Shown here one piece after another: positions 7,503 to 17,218 of a stretch of DNA of 48,770 bases. The position numbers and the translations under genes are program-made. This DNA comes from an uncultured Bacillota bacterium. GTDB lineage: Bacteria; Bacillota; Clostridia; Peptostreptococcales; Anaerovoracaceae. A model generated the notes under the pieces. The model was not told the DNA's origin, ran no database searches, and was given only the letters and a program-made list of their open reading frames with translations. The first letter of the stretch is position 1; every line of letters begins with the position of its first letter. The stretch covers positions 1-48,770 of the forward strand of contig CASDUO010000011.1 in NCBI GenBank assembly GCA_949284065.1, given 5' to 3'.

Positions 7503-7591
7503 TTTCTGCATATTATTATAACATATTATATGCAGAAAATCGAGTCGCACCCGTTTTATCTGCATATAAAACAGAATAAATTATGCAGATA
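7503..7591 (-). promoter_or_regulatory. fic promoter region with two CTGCATA/TATGCAG dyads
   Basis: Two long inverted repeats share a half-site. TTTCTGCATAT (7503-7513) pairs with ATATGCAGAAA (7528-7538), and TATCTGCATA (7557-7566) pairs with TATGCAGATA (7582-7591). On the minus strand the first encloses TATAAT boxes, likely the fic -10. A further TGCAG half-site is near 7605. This looks like a pair of operators, possibly for autoregulation by the Fic winged helix; that link is inference. Confidence 0.55.
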
Positions 7592-7625
7592 TGAGGAAAT
7601 AATGTGCAGAAACTTATATGAAAAA

Positions 7626-7654
7626 CGATAGACCTGATTTTCACAGGTCTGTCG
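7626..7654 (-). terminator. Strong hairpin with T-rich tail on the minus strand
   Basis: An 11-bp stem around a seven-base loop (GACCTG / CAGGTC at its core) is followed on the minus strand by GTTTTTC. It resembles an intrinsic terminator, but no minus-strand gene lies upstream; it may shield fic from antisense transcription or be left over from a lost gene. Confidence 0.4.
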
Positions 7655-7870
7655 CTCTCTCTTTCTTGAAAGACTCTCTTCTTTTTACAATTAAATTTTA
7701 AACGATAATCTTTCCAAAGTCAAATCAGTCACGGGATAATGTGTAGAGGTTTGATAGGTATCTATAGATTATGTGAAGATGATTTCGCCTTTATTGAATC
7801 CGCTTCCCGGATCTAATAGAGTGTATCCGGCAGTAATAAAAAACAGAGCGAGGAACAGAGGTGTTGCGTT

Positions 7871-9046
7871 ATGAACAAAAATGTGATGAGGAAAATCATA
7901 GCCATATTTTTATCCATGTTGATGGTAACAGGTACTGTAACTGTGGGGTATGCTGCTGATGGCGGCTCCACAGGAGAGGATACCGATGAAGATCTGAGGG
8001 TAGCTGAGATCGATGGGGAGCACAGGGGTCTGTGGATAGCCTTCGTGGACTTTTCTACCTTAGGACTCAAAAACAAGTCAAAAAGCAAATTCAGGACTAA
8101 CATAAGGAAGGTCATAGATGATGCCAAGGAGATCGGCTGCAACGAAATATATTTTCATGTAAGGGCATTCAATGACGCTTCGTGGGAAAGCGAGACTTTC
8201 AAAGCGTCGAAGTATTTGGACTCCGATGCCACGAGTTCAAAGACCGCAGCAGAGACATACAGCTACGATCCTTTACAGATAGTCATAGAGGAAACCCATG
8301 ATGCAGGGCTGGATATCCATGCATGGCTCAACCCATACAGGATGACATATAACACTTTCATGAACCCGGCCAACACCTATTCCACGAAACGTATACAGAT
8401 AGCGGTAGACGAACTTTCCCAATATGATCTTGACGGGATCCATTTCGACGACTATTTTTACCACGCAAAAAAAGGTTATGCCACTATAAATGAGACAAAC
8501 TATGATAAGTCACACGTGAGCTGGAGCAATACCGGATATCTGAAAGTTGCCAACGATCCTTCAGCAGCAAACAAGAGGAAGAACGTGAACAAAATGGTCC
8601 AGGCCGTCTATGAACAGGCCAAGGAAAACGATCTGTATTTTTCCATAAGTCCCCAGGGCAATCTGGACAATGCCAGAGGGAGCGGCTGCGATATAAACAA
8701 GTGGCTTTCTACCGATGAATACTGTGACGCCGTCATACCGCAGATATATTGGACTGACAGATGGGGATCCGACGGGAAGACCAAGATGTTCTCCAACAGG
8801 TTGAGCGCCTGGTCTAAGCTGCACACCGATGAAGACACAGAGCTTTACATAGGACTGGCCCTTTACAGGACAGGTCAGAAGTTCAGTGACGATAAAGGAT
8901 GGGGCATATACAAAACGGCCATAAGGGCCCAGATCAAGAAATTGAGGAACGCGGGAGCAGGAGGCTATGTCCTGTATGCTTCACAGGATCTGTATGACAG
9001 CCATGCCAAGACAGAAGTGGATGCCCTTAAAAGTTTTATAAAGTAA
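7871..9046 (+). CDS. Secreted glycoside-hydrolase-like protein (GHL10 / DUF187 type)
   Basis: This 391-residue exported protein belongs by motif to the glycosyl-hydrolase-like GHL10 group (TIM-barrel, YngK-like). A signal peptide is clear: NKNVMRK, a hydrophobic stretch, then GYAADGG with a likely cut after YAA. Barrel marks follow: HRGLWIAFVDFS, EIYFHVRAFNDASW, DIHAWLNPYR, LDGIHFDDYFY, YFSISPQGN, and VIPQIYWT. It may act on cell-wall or other glycans, but the substrate is not known for most of this family. A ribosome site of GAGGAACAGAGG type precedes the ATG. It stands alone between fic and rpsT and ends at a bidirectional terminator. Confidence 0.8.
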   Translation: MNKNVMRKIIAIFLSMLMVTGTVTVGYAADGGSTGEDTDEDLRVAEIDGEHRGLWIAFVDFSTLGLKNKSKSKFRTNIRKVIDDAKEIGCNEIYFHVRAFNDASWESETFKASKYLDSDATSSKTAAETYSYDPLQIVIEETHDAGLDIHAWLNPYRMTYNTFMNPANTYSTKRIQIAVDELSQYDLDGIHFDDYFYHAKKGYATINETNYDKSHVSWSNTGYLKVANDPSAANKRKNVNKMVQAVYEQAKENDLYFSISPQGNLDNARGSGCDINKWLSTDEYCDAVIPQIYWTDRWGSDGKTKMFSNRLSAWSKLHTDEDTELYIGLALYRTGQKFSDDKGWGIYKTAIRAQIKKLRNAGAGGYVLYASQDLYDSHAKTEVDALKSFIK

Positions 9047-9123
9047 AGGCATCGGACGACACGTAGCAGAGATCTTGGACATAACGAGCGGAATGCTGCG
9101 GCAAGGATAGATAAAGATGGTAA

Positions 9124-9154
9124 TAAAAAAGCCGGGAGACACTTCCGGCTTTCA
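9124..9154. terminator. Bidirectional terminator between GHL10 gene and rpsT
   Basis: AAAGCCGG (9128-9135) pairs with CCGGCTTT (9145-9152). The minus strand has a long T run after the stem (TTTTTTATTA), so it chiefly ends the convergent rpsT transcript. Confidence 0.85.
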
Positions 9155-9198
9155 TCATATTTAACTTATATGATATAGCTTCGTGAGACGGGTGAGAA

Positions 9199-9468
9199 TT
9201 ACTGGGCTTTCGCCTTGTTGAGTCTCTTGGCCAATCTCGATACAGTTCGGGAAGCAGTCTTTTTGTGAATAGTTCCCTTGGCAGCCGCCTGCATGAGTTT
9301 TTTCTCTGCGATCTTCAGTTCGTCCGCTGCTGTTTCCAGATCGTTCTCTGCCAAAGCTGCGTTGAAACTTTTGAGTACAGCCTTGATGTGGTTCTTGACC
9401 CTTCTGTTTCTTGCGGTCTTTTTCTCGATGACCTTGATCCTCTTCTTTGCGGATTTAATGTTTGCCAT
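9199..9468 (-). CDS. rpsT: 30S ribosomal protein S20
   Basis: This 89-residue basic protein binds 16S rRNA in the small subunit. The start MANIKSAKKRIKVIEKKTAR, the KNHIKAVLKSF segment and the ending AKGTIHKKTASR...RLAKRLNKA are standard S20. The ATG has GAGGAGGAAT upstream. It is divergent from lepA, a neighbourhood common in Bacillota. Confidence 0.97.
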   Translation of the reverse strand: MANIKSAKKRIKVIEKKTARNRRVKNHIKAVLKSFNAALAENDLETAADELKIAEKKLMQAAAKGTIHKKTASRTVSRLAKRLNKAKAQ

Positions 9469-9509
9469 TAAAATTCCTCCTCACTTGTATAGTATAACTC
9501 ACAAAGGAC

Positions 9510-9538
9510 AGTATAATAGATGTTATCATTGAAATCAA
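9510..9538 (-). promoter_or_regulatory. rpsT promoter
   Basis: On the minus strand TTGATT (-35, 9533-9538) and TATACT (-10, 9510-9515) are 17 bases apart, ahead of the S20 ribosome site. It lies in the divergent gap with lepA. Confidence 0.6.
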
Positions 9539-9578
9539 GGGGATTTTCAAGTAAAATACCTCTCGGAGGAAAACGGAG

Positions 9579-11384
9579 TTGAGTCAGGATAATATAAGGA
9601 ATTTCAGCATAATAGCCCATATTGACCATGGCAAGTCCACGCTGGCTGACCGTATACTGGAAAAAACAGGTGTGGTGGCCAAAAGAGATATGCGGGAGCA
9701 ATATCTGGACAACATGGAGCTGGAAAGGGAGAGAGGGATAACCATAAAGCTCCAGACCACCAGATTGTCTTATAAAGCAAAGGACGGGAAGGAATATATA
9801 CTCAATCTCATCGACACTCCCGGTCATGTGGATTTCAACTATGAGGTGTCACGAAGTCTGGCGGCCTGCGAAGGCGCCGTCCTTGTAGTGGATGCCACCC
9901 AGGGAGTGGAGGCGCAGACACTTGCCAATGTATACCTGGCGTTGAATGAGGACTTGGAGATACTTCCCGTACTCAACAAGATAGATCTTGCCAGCGCAGA
10001 CCCCGATGAGGCGAAACGGGAGATAGAGGACGTCATAGGCATAGACGCCCAGGATGCGCCCCTGGTAAGCGCCAAGGAAGGCATAGGGATAGAGGAACTC
10101 CTGGAAGAAGTGGTATCCAGGATACCGGCGCCTTCAGGTGATGAAAATGGCAAGCTCAAGGGATTGATATTCGATTCCTATTATGACAATTACAGAGGTG
10201 TCGTGATCTATGCAAGGGTGTTCGACGGAAAAGTGAAAAAGGGGGACATGATCCGGCTGATGAACAGCGGCACCAAGTACGAAGTGACCGAAGTGGGGAC
10301 CTTTTCGCCCGGTCCCGTGGAGTCTAAGGATCTGAGGGCCGGAGAGGTAGGATTCATATGTGCAGGGATAAAGAAGGTGGCAGACGCCAGAGTTGGAGAT
10401 ACTTTCACTTTGGAAAACGATCCTGCAGACGAGCCCCTGCCTGGATACAAAAAAGCACAGTCCATGGTGTTCTGCGGCATATATCCCGCTGAGGGAGAAA
10501 AGTACGAAAATGTCAAGGATGCACTTGAAAAATTGCAGGTAAACGATGCGGCGTTCGAGTTCGAACCTGAGACCTCCACGGCCTTGGGGTTCGGTTTCAG
10601 GTGCGGATTTTTGGGACTGCTCCATATGGAGATAATCGTGGAACGTCTGGAGAGGGAATTCGATCTGGCTGTCATCACCACATCACCGAGCGTCATATAT
10701 AAGGTGGTGAAGACCGACGGCACAGAAGTCATGGTGCAGAACCCCTCGAACCTGCCTCCCCAAACGGAGATAGATCACATCGAGGAACCTATAGTGAAGG
10801 CCGATATAATGACGCCCAAGGACTATGTAGGGAACATAATGGAGATATGCCAGCAGCGGAGAGGGAAGATGCTCCACATGGAGTATATCGCAGAGAACAG
10901 GGTCCAGCTCCATTACGAGATGCCCTTGAACGAGGTCATATACGACTTTTTCGACGCACTCAAATCCAAGACCCGGGGATACGGATCCTTGGATTACGAG
11001 TTCATAAGGTACGAAAAATCCAATCTGGTGAAGATGGACATACTCTTGAACAAGGAGATGGTCGACGCTTTTTCCATGATAGTACATGAATCGAAAGCCT
11101 ATCAAAGGGGGAGATTCGTCTGTGAGAAGCTGAAAGAGGTCATCCCCATGCATCAGTTCGAAGTCCCCATACAGGCCTCCATAGGGCAGAAGATAATCGC
11201 ACGGGAGACTGTGCGGGCATACAGAAAAGACGTCATAGCCAAATGTTACGGAGGGGATATCTCGCGAAAGAAAAAATTGCTGGAAAAACAAAAAGAAGGA
11301 AAGAAGAGGATGCGTCAGTTCGGCAGGGTGGAAGTGCCTCAGGAGGCTTTCACCGCAGTGTTGAAGTACGATGACAATAAATGA
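9579..11384 (+). CDS. lepA: Elongation factor 4 (LepA)
   Basis: This 601-residue GTPase acts on stalled or mis-translocated ribosomes. GTPase motifs are visible: G1 AHIDHGKST, the GITIK effector region, DTPGH, NKIDL, then EF-G-like domains and the LepA-specific C-terminus ending in RRFG-type [15 protein letters not shown]. The usual family length is about 600. The start codon is TTG, supported by CGGAGGAAAACGGAG just before it and by the standard N-terminus ([18 protein letters not shown]). An ORF for an FMN reductase follows about 50 bases later. Confidence 0.96.
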   Translation: MSQDNIRNFSIIAHIDHGKSTLADRILEKTGVVAKRDMREQYLDNMELERERGITIKLQTTRLSYKAKDGKEYILNLIDTPGHVDFNYEVSRSLAACEGAVLVVDATQGVEAQTLANVYLALNEDLEILPVLNKIDLASADPDEAKREIEDVIGIDAQDAPLVSAKEGIGIEELLEEVVSRIPAPSGDENGKLKGLIFDSYYDNYRGVVIYARVFDGKVKKGDMIRLMNSGTKYEVTEVGTFSPGPVESKDLRAGEVGFICAGIKKVADARVGDTFTLENDPADEPLPGYKKAQSMVFCGIYPAEGEKYENVKDALEKLQVNDAAFEFEPETSTALGFGFRCGFLGLLHMEIIVERLEREFDLAVITTSPSVIYKVVKTDGTEVMVQNPSNLPPQTEIDHIEEPIVKADIMTPKDYVGNIMEICQQRRGKMLHMEYIAENRVQLHYEMPLNEVIYDFFDALKSKTRGYGSLDYEFIRYEKSNLVKMDILLNKEMVDAFSMIVHESKAYQRGRFVCEKLKEVIPMHQFEVPIQASIGQKIIARETVRAYRKDVIAKCYGGDISRKKKLLEKQKEGKKRMRQFGRVEVPQEAFTAVLKYDDNK

Positions 11385-11431
11385 TACGATATGGGCAGAT
11401 TTATGCCTATATGGATCACAAGGAGGGAAAA

Positions 11432-11944
11432 ATGAACATACTGATACTGAACGGAAGCCCGCGACCTGACGGGAACACCAGCGCTTTCGTAGAAGCTTTC
11501 ACGGAGGGAGCAGAAAGCGCAGGCCATAAGGTGAAAACAGTCCCAGTGGGTAATAAGAGGATAAACGGGTGCCTGGCCTGCGAATACTGCCACACAAAGG
11601 GAGACGGCCAATGTGTGCAGAAGGATGATATGGCGGAAATATATGAGGCAATGAAGGATACAGAGATGCTCCTATTGGCAAGTCCCGTATATTACTGGTC
11701 CTGGAGCGGCCAGCTGCAGTCAGCCGTGTCCAGATTCTATACAACAGGCACGATCAACGTGAAAAAGTCAGCACTGATACTGAGTTCGGAATCCCCTGAC
11801 GTGTACGACGCCCCTATTTCCCAGTATCACAGTATCCTGGAGTATTCCGGGACACAGGACATGGGTGTGTTCACCTTTCACGGAGAAGAAAACAAATCGA
11901 AAGATGCTCTGGAGAAAATAAGAGAGTTTGGCGCCGGACTGTAG
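11432..11944 (+). CDS. NADPH-dependent FMN reductase / flavodoxin-like protein
   Basis: This 170-residue flavodoxin-fold protein probably binds FMN and reduces quinones, metals or other small acceptors. The phosphate-binding loop LILNGSPRPDGNTSAF is at the N-terminus; a two-cysteine segment (GCLACEYCHTKGDGQC) follows, as in the iron-sulfur flavoprotein-like branch, and LLASPVYYWSWSGQL is the FMN-stacking region. I chose the ATG at 11432 because AAGGAGGG precedes it directly. The exact substrate cannot be named. It is inserted between lepA and hemW. Confidence 0.85.
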   Translation: MNILILNGSPRPDGNTSAFVEAFTEGAESAGHKVKTVPVGNKRINGCLACEYCHTKGDGQCVQKDDMAEIYEAMKDTEMLLLASPVYYWSWSGQLQSAVSRFYTTGTINVKKSALILSSESPDVYDAPISQYHSILEYSGTQDMGVFTFHGEENKSKDALEKIREFGAGL

Positions 11945-11977
11945 GAAAGTCATCGATGGAGCAAACAGGTGAAAAAA

Positions 11978-12307
11978 ATGAGAGATCACGGAAGGAAACC
12001 CTGCTATAACTGCGGGTCTACAAATACCATAAGATATGTAACTTCGCTCATGGCGGATATGCCGGAGATACTCGAAGAAAGAGAACTGGGTATCACCAAG
12101 GTAAAGGCTGCAGGCGTAGGCGGAGGAGCAGGATCCCACTATGAATGTCAGGAATGCGGATACAGGTGGGAGTCTTTTCAGGAGCATTATCTGGATGCCA
12201 GGATGAAGGAGAGGATCGCTCAGGGCAAGGACAGATACATGCATATGGATATTTCGAAAAAAAGCGGGACACAATGGCTGAAAAAGATCATAGGGAAAAA
12301 ACCGTAG
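11978..12307 (+). CDS. Small zinc-ribbon protein of unknown function
   Basis: This 109-residue protein has two CxxC pairs, CYNCGST and CQECGYRW, spaced like a zinc ribbon, and a Gly-rich loop (GVGGGAGSHY) between them. I do not recognise a named family. An ATG at 11978 follows an AGGTG ribosome site; a GTG at 11969 is the alternative. Its 3' end overlaps the start of hemW by 34 bases, so the two are probably translated together. Confidence 0.65.
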   Translation: MRDHGRKPCYNCGSTNTIRYVTSLMADMPEILEERELGITKVKAAGVGGGAGSHYECQECGYRWESFQEHYLDARMKERIAQGKDRYMHMDISKKSGTQWLKKIIGKKP

Positions 12308-13452
12308 GCATCTATGTCCATATACCGTTTTGCGAGAGGAAGTGCGGATATTGCGGCTTCCTTTCTTTTGATGATAAAGATCATGAAGAAAAGGACCGGT
12401 ACGTCGGCGGATTGCTGGGAGAGATACAGACGATCGCACATACACTGAAGGATATTCCTGTGAAAGTGGACACCATATTCATAGGCGGAGGCACTCCCAC
12501 GGCTATAGATGGGGAAAAAATAGGTCTCGTCGTGGAAAAGATCCGCGGCAGCTTTGATGTTCCGGCAGACAGTGAAGTGACTGTGGAGGCCAATCCGGGA
12601 CTTTTGATGAAAGAGACTCTGGATATATACAGAGACAGCGGGATAAACAGGCTGAGCCTGGGTGTCCAGTCGTTCAACGACAGAGTATTGGAAAACATAG
12701 GCCGTATACACGATCCGGGAGATGTTTATGAGAGCCTCGAGATGTGTGAAAAAGCAGGTTTTGACAACGTCAATATAGACCTTATGTTCGGATTGCCGGG
12801 ACAGGACATGGATATATGGAAAGATTCTTTGGAGAGAGCCGTGGAAACAGGCGTGCCTCACATATCCTATTACAGCCTGCAGCTGGAGGAAGGGACCTCA
12901 TTCTATGACCTGTATAAAAAGAGAGAGTTGGAACTCCCCGACGATGGAACTGAAAGAGATATGTATCATAAGGGCAGGGAGTTCCTGAAAGGACACGGTT
13001 ATATGAACTATGAGATATCCAATGCCGCCCTGAAAGGATATGAATGCAGACATAATCTGAAATACTGGGACTTTGAGGATTTTATCGGCATCGGTCTGGG
13101 AGCTCATTCGTTTTTTGACGGCTGCAGATATCACAACACATGTGATTTCAATAAATATATTATTGCAAACCAAAATGGCAGACTGCCCATAAGTGATGAA
13201 AAGATCCGTAAAGAAAACATGAAGGATCAGATGAGTACTTATGCGTTTACGGCTTTGAGGAAAGCCGCAGGCATAGATACGGAAAAATTCAAAGAGCGGT
13301 TCGGTATAGATTTTTTTAGAGCCTTTCCCGATGTTGAAAATGAAATGGAAGCATATATCACGAAAGGGTCGCTGATAGCCGAAAACGGAAGGATATGTCT
13401 CACTGAAAAGGGTATAGATGTGTCCAACGAGATAATGGGGATATTTTTATAG
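12274..13452 (+). CDS. hemW: Radical SAM protein HemW (heme chaperone-like)
   Basis: This 392-residue radical SAM protein resembles HemW, a membrane-linked heme-transfer protein formerly called an oxygen-independent coproporphyrinogen oxidase. The cluster motif is PFCERKCGYCGF (CxxxCxxC), followed by FIGGGTPTAI, the SAM-binding EANPG, RLSLGVQSFNDRVL and DLMFGLPGQ. I chose the ATG at 12274 (MAEKDHREKTVGIYVHIPFC); the longer frame upstream only reads through the previous gene. The gene next to lepA and near hrcA is where HemW usually sits in Bacillota. Confidence 0.9.
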   Translation: MAEKDHREKTVGIYVHIPFCERKCGYCGFLSFDDKDHEEKDRYVGGLLGEIQTIAHTLKDIPVKVDTIFIGGGTPTAIDGEKIGLVVEKIRGSFDVPADSEVTVEANPGLLMKETLDIYRDSGINRLSLGVQSFNDRVLENIGRIHDPGDVYESLEMCEKAGFDNVNIDLMFGLPGQDMDIWKDSLERAVETGVPHISYYSLQLEEGTSFYDLYKKRELELPDDGTERDMYHKGREFLKGHGYMNYEISNAALKGYECRHNLKYWDFEDFIGIGLGAHSFFDGCRYHNTCDFNKYIIANQNGRLPISDEKIRKENMKDQMSTYAFTALRKAAGIDTEKFKERFGIDFFRAFPDVENEMEAYITKGSLIAENGRICLTEKGIDVSNEIMGIFL

Positions 13453-13476
13453 AGCTTACGTTAGAAAGGCACGATA

Positions 13477-13818
13477 ATGGAAATGTTGAGGGTCGATAAA
13501 GACGATCCGGATAAAAGAAGATATGCGTCGTGGTTCCATTCAAAATGGGACATACCTGCGGCAGAGTATGAAAACAGCATGGGAGGTCCCCGGGATGTGA
13601 ATACCGGCATCCCACGATGGTATGTGGTGACAGATGGAGACGCGGTGATCGGAGGGGCAGGAGTCATCGAGAACGATTTTCATGAAAGGAAAGATCTGAC
13701 ACCTAATATTTCCAGTTTGTATGTGGAAAAAGAGTATCGCGGCAGGGGCATAGGCGGAAAGCTCTTGCAGCACATATGCACAGATATGAAGGAGATACCA
13801 TTACGGAAGACGCCGTAA
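13477..13818 (+). pseudogene. GNAT acetyltransferase, C-terminally truncated
   Basis: The frame begins with a normal start (AGAAAGG then ATG) and runs through a GNAT N-terminus to motif A, LYVEKEYRGRGIGGKLLQHI, the acetyl-CoA pyrophosphate loop. Right after TDMKE the sequence changes: the next bases belong, in another frame, to a Cna-B surface protein. The remaining 40 or so residues of a usual GNAT (motif B) are missing and the frame stops after nine foreign codons. It is unlikely to be active. Confidence 0.75.
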
Positions 13819-14747
13819 CAGACTACACTACCACCTATAATGGATATAACGTGACCAACAGCTATACCCCGGGCAAGACCAGTGTCACCGTTATAAAGGC
13901 GTGGAATGACAATAACGACCAGGACGGTATACGCCCGGCCAGCGTCATGGTAGAACTGTTTGCGGACGGAGAGAAAACAGGAAATGAATTGGAACTCAAC
14001 GAAGGCAACAACTGGACGGGCACTTTTACCGGCCTGGATGAGAAGAAAGACGGAGAAGTAATAGAATACTCAGTGAAAGAAGAAAGTATACCCGAAGGAT
14101 ATACATCTGAAGTCACCAAAGACGAGTATTCCGGAGTCTTTACCATAACCAACAGCTATACACCGGAGACCATCAGCATTTCCGGCATCAAAACATGGGA
14201 AGACAATAATGACCGGGCAGGAAAAAGACCCGATTCGATAACCATACGCCTTTTAGCTGACGGCAAAGAGTTATTAGATAAACGGACTACGGTGGAGCCT
14301 GATGCAGACGGTAACTGGCAATGGACCTTTGACGGTTTGCCTAAGTACTCCGACGGAAAAGAAATCGTCTATTCCGTTGCCGAGGAGAAAGTTCCGAACT
14401 ATACAGCCAAGGTGAATGGATTCAACATCACCAACACATATTCCCCCGATACACCGGTGGGGCCTGACGACCCCGACGATCCACCGGTAGGACCTGTGGA
14501 TCCTGACGACCCTGACGACCCGGACGATCCGCCGGTAGGGCCTGTGGATCCCGATGACCCTGATCATCCGACATTCCCTGAGGGACCCGATGAGCCGGGT
14601 ATCCCCGGATATAACGGCAAGGTCGATGATGCGGTAAAGACAGGGGACGAAACGATGATAGGCCTTTGGCTGGCTCTTATGGGCATAGGTGCAGCCGGAA
14701 CTTTGGCAGGTATATTCTCAAGGAGAAAAAAGGAAGAGAAAAACTGA
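13776..14747 (+). pseudogene. Cna-B domain surface adhesin, C-terminal part only
   Basis: The frame encodes the tail of a cell-wall-anchored protein. From about 13795 it reads the end of one Cna-B repeat (TTTYNGYNVTNSYTPG), then two complete Cna-B domains, each with the isopeptide Lys (VIKAWND, GIKTWED), Glu (YSVKEESIP, YSVAEEKVP) and Asn (TITNSYTP, NITNTYSP). A Pro/Asp/Gly linker follows, then the sorting signal: a KTGD motif, a hydrophobic span (IGLWLALMGIGAAG) and RRKKEEK. There is no signal peptide; the first residues come from out-of-frame GNAT sequence. The large N-terminal part of the adhesin is gone, so it is a remnant or one side of an assembly join. Confidence 0.8.
14452..14572 (+). 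repeat. Pro/Asp-rich linker repeats in the adhesin remnant
   Basis: Repeated blocks encoding PPVGPVDPDDPDD recur two to three times, with the DNA largely conserved (CCGGTAGGRCCTGTGGATCC). This is the extended wall-spanning linker before the sorting signal. Confidence 0.75.
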
Positions 14748-15034
14748 TGAAATATACGAAGGATGAGAGGCTGTCCATCGGCAGGGAAATATATACAGGA
14801 GAGCTCACTCTGGCTGCTGCGGCCTTGGAGTATGATATAAACATGTACACAGCTAGGGACTATATGCGTATGTATAAAGCGACTGTGAACGGTGACAGGC
14901 CCGAACATGTTGATAAAAAGTGCCGGGAGAACAAAGGAAAAGACAGTCCCGGCAAAGACAAATACAGGAAGATGACAAAAGGAGAGCTCATAGACCGATT
15001 GATAGAGCTGGAAAAACAGGTGGGAAAGGGATAG
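14747..15034 (+). CDS. Transposase-like HTH protein (IS3 OrfA-like), orphan
   Basis: This 95-residue protein starts at an ATG overlapping the adhesin stop. Its N-terminus (KYTKDERLSIGREIYTGE...AAALEYDI) resembles the helix-turn-helix of IS3 OrfA or related DNA-binding proteins, and its end (YRKMTKGELIDRLIELEKQV) resembles the OrfA leucine-zipper start. No OrfB follows and no inverted repeats were seen. It could be a stand-alone HTH protein or an insertion-sequence relic; I cannot decide which. Confidence 0.45.
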   Translation: MKYTKDERLSIGREIYTGELTLAAAALEYDINMYTARDYMRMYKATVNGDRPEHVDKKCRENKGKDSPGKDKYRKMTKGELIDRLIELEKQVGKG

Positions 15035-15166
15035 GAGAAAGAACAGGGAAGTATAAATAATATCCCGGAATGATATGAGGTGAGACGAGAGGGCCGGTAC
15101 ACACGGACCATAAGGTTACGTTACCGGTCTTTTCCGAGCCGTAAAAAGGCCTGTCATGGGACAAAA

Positions 15167-15195
15167 TTGACGCCGCTGTGACCAGACCTTATAAT
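15167..15195 (+). promoter_or_regulatory. glpK promoter
   Basis: TTGACG (15167-15172), a 17-base spacer and TATAAT (15190-15195) form a near-consensus sigma-A promoter about 105 bases before glpK. The rest of the 265-base gap holds only a weak stem (CCGGTA/TACCGG, 15094-15127) that may end the upstream transcript. Confidence 0.75.
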
Positions 15196-15272
15196 GTTAC
15201 CATCGACGGCAGAGCGGAACTGAGATAGGGTTTACGACGACAGGATACAGTGCGGAAGAAGGGAGGACATGA

Positions 15273-17098
<1,826 letters not shown>

Positions 17099-17143
17099 GG
17101 ATATTATGTGATCATATCTACCCGGCTCTCTATAGTTCTCCCC

Positions 17144-17173
17144 TTGACAAACATATACCCCTATGGGTATAGT
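17144..17173 (+). promoter_or_regulatory. ATPase promoter with CsoR-type operator
   Basis: TTGACA (17144-17149), an 18-base spacer and TATAGT (17168-17173) make a promoter. The spacer holds the perfect dyad ATACCC-CTAT-GGGTAT (17155-17170), which matches the known CsoR box form (TACCCnnnnGGGTA). Repressor bound here would block RNA polymerase. Confidence 0.85.
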
Positions 17174-17218
17174 ATAGCTGTGTCAAGGCACATGATGCAG
17201 GATAACAGGAGGAGAACG

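Noticed and set aside
12145..12273. Upstream extension of hemW
   Set aside because: It only reads out of frame through the zinc-ribbon gene; the ATG at 12274 gives the standard N-terminus.
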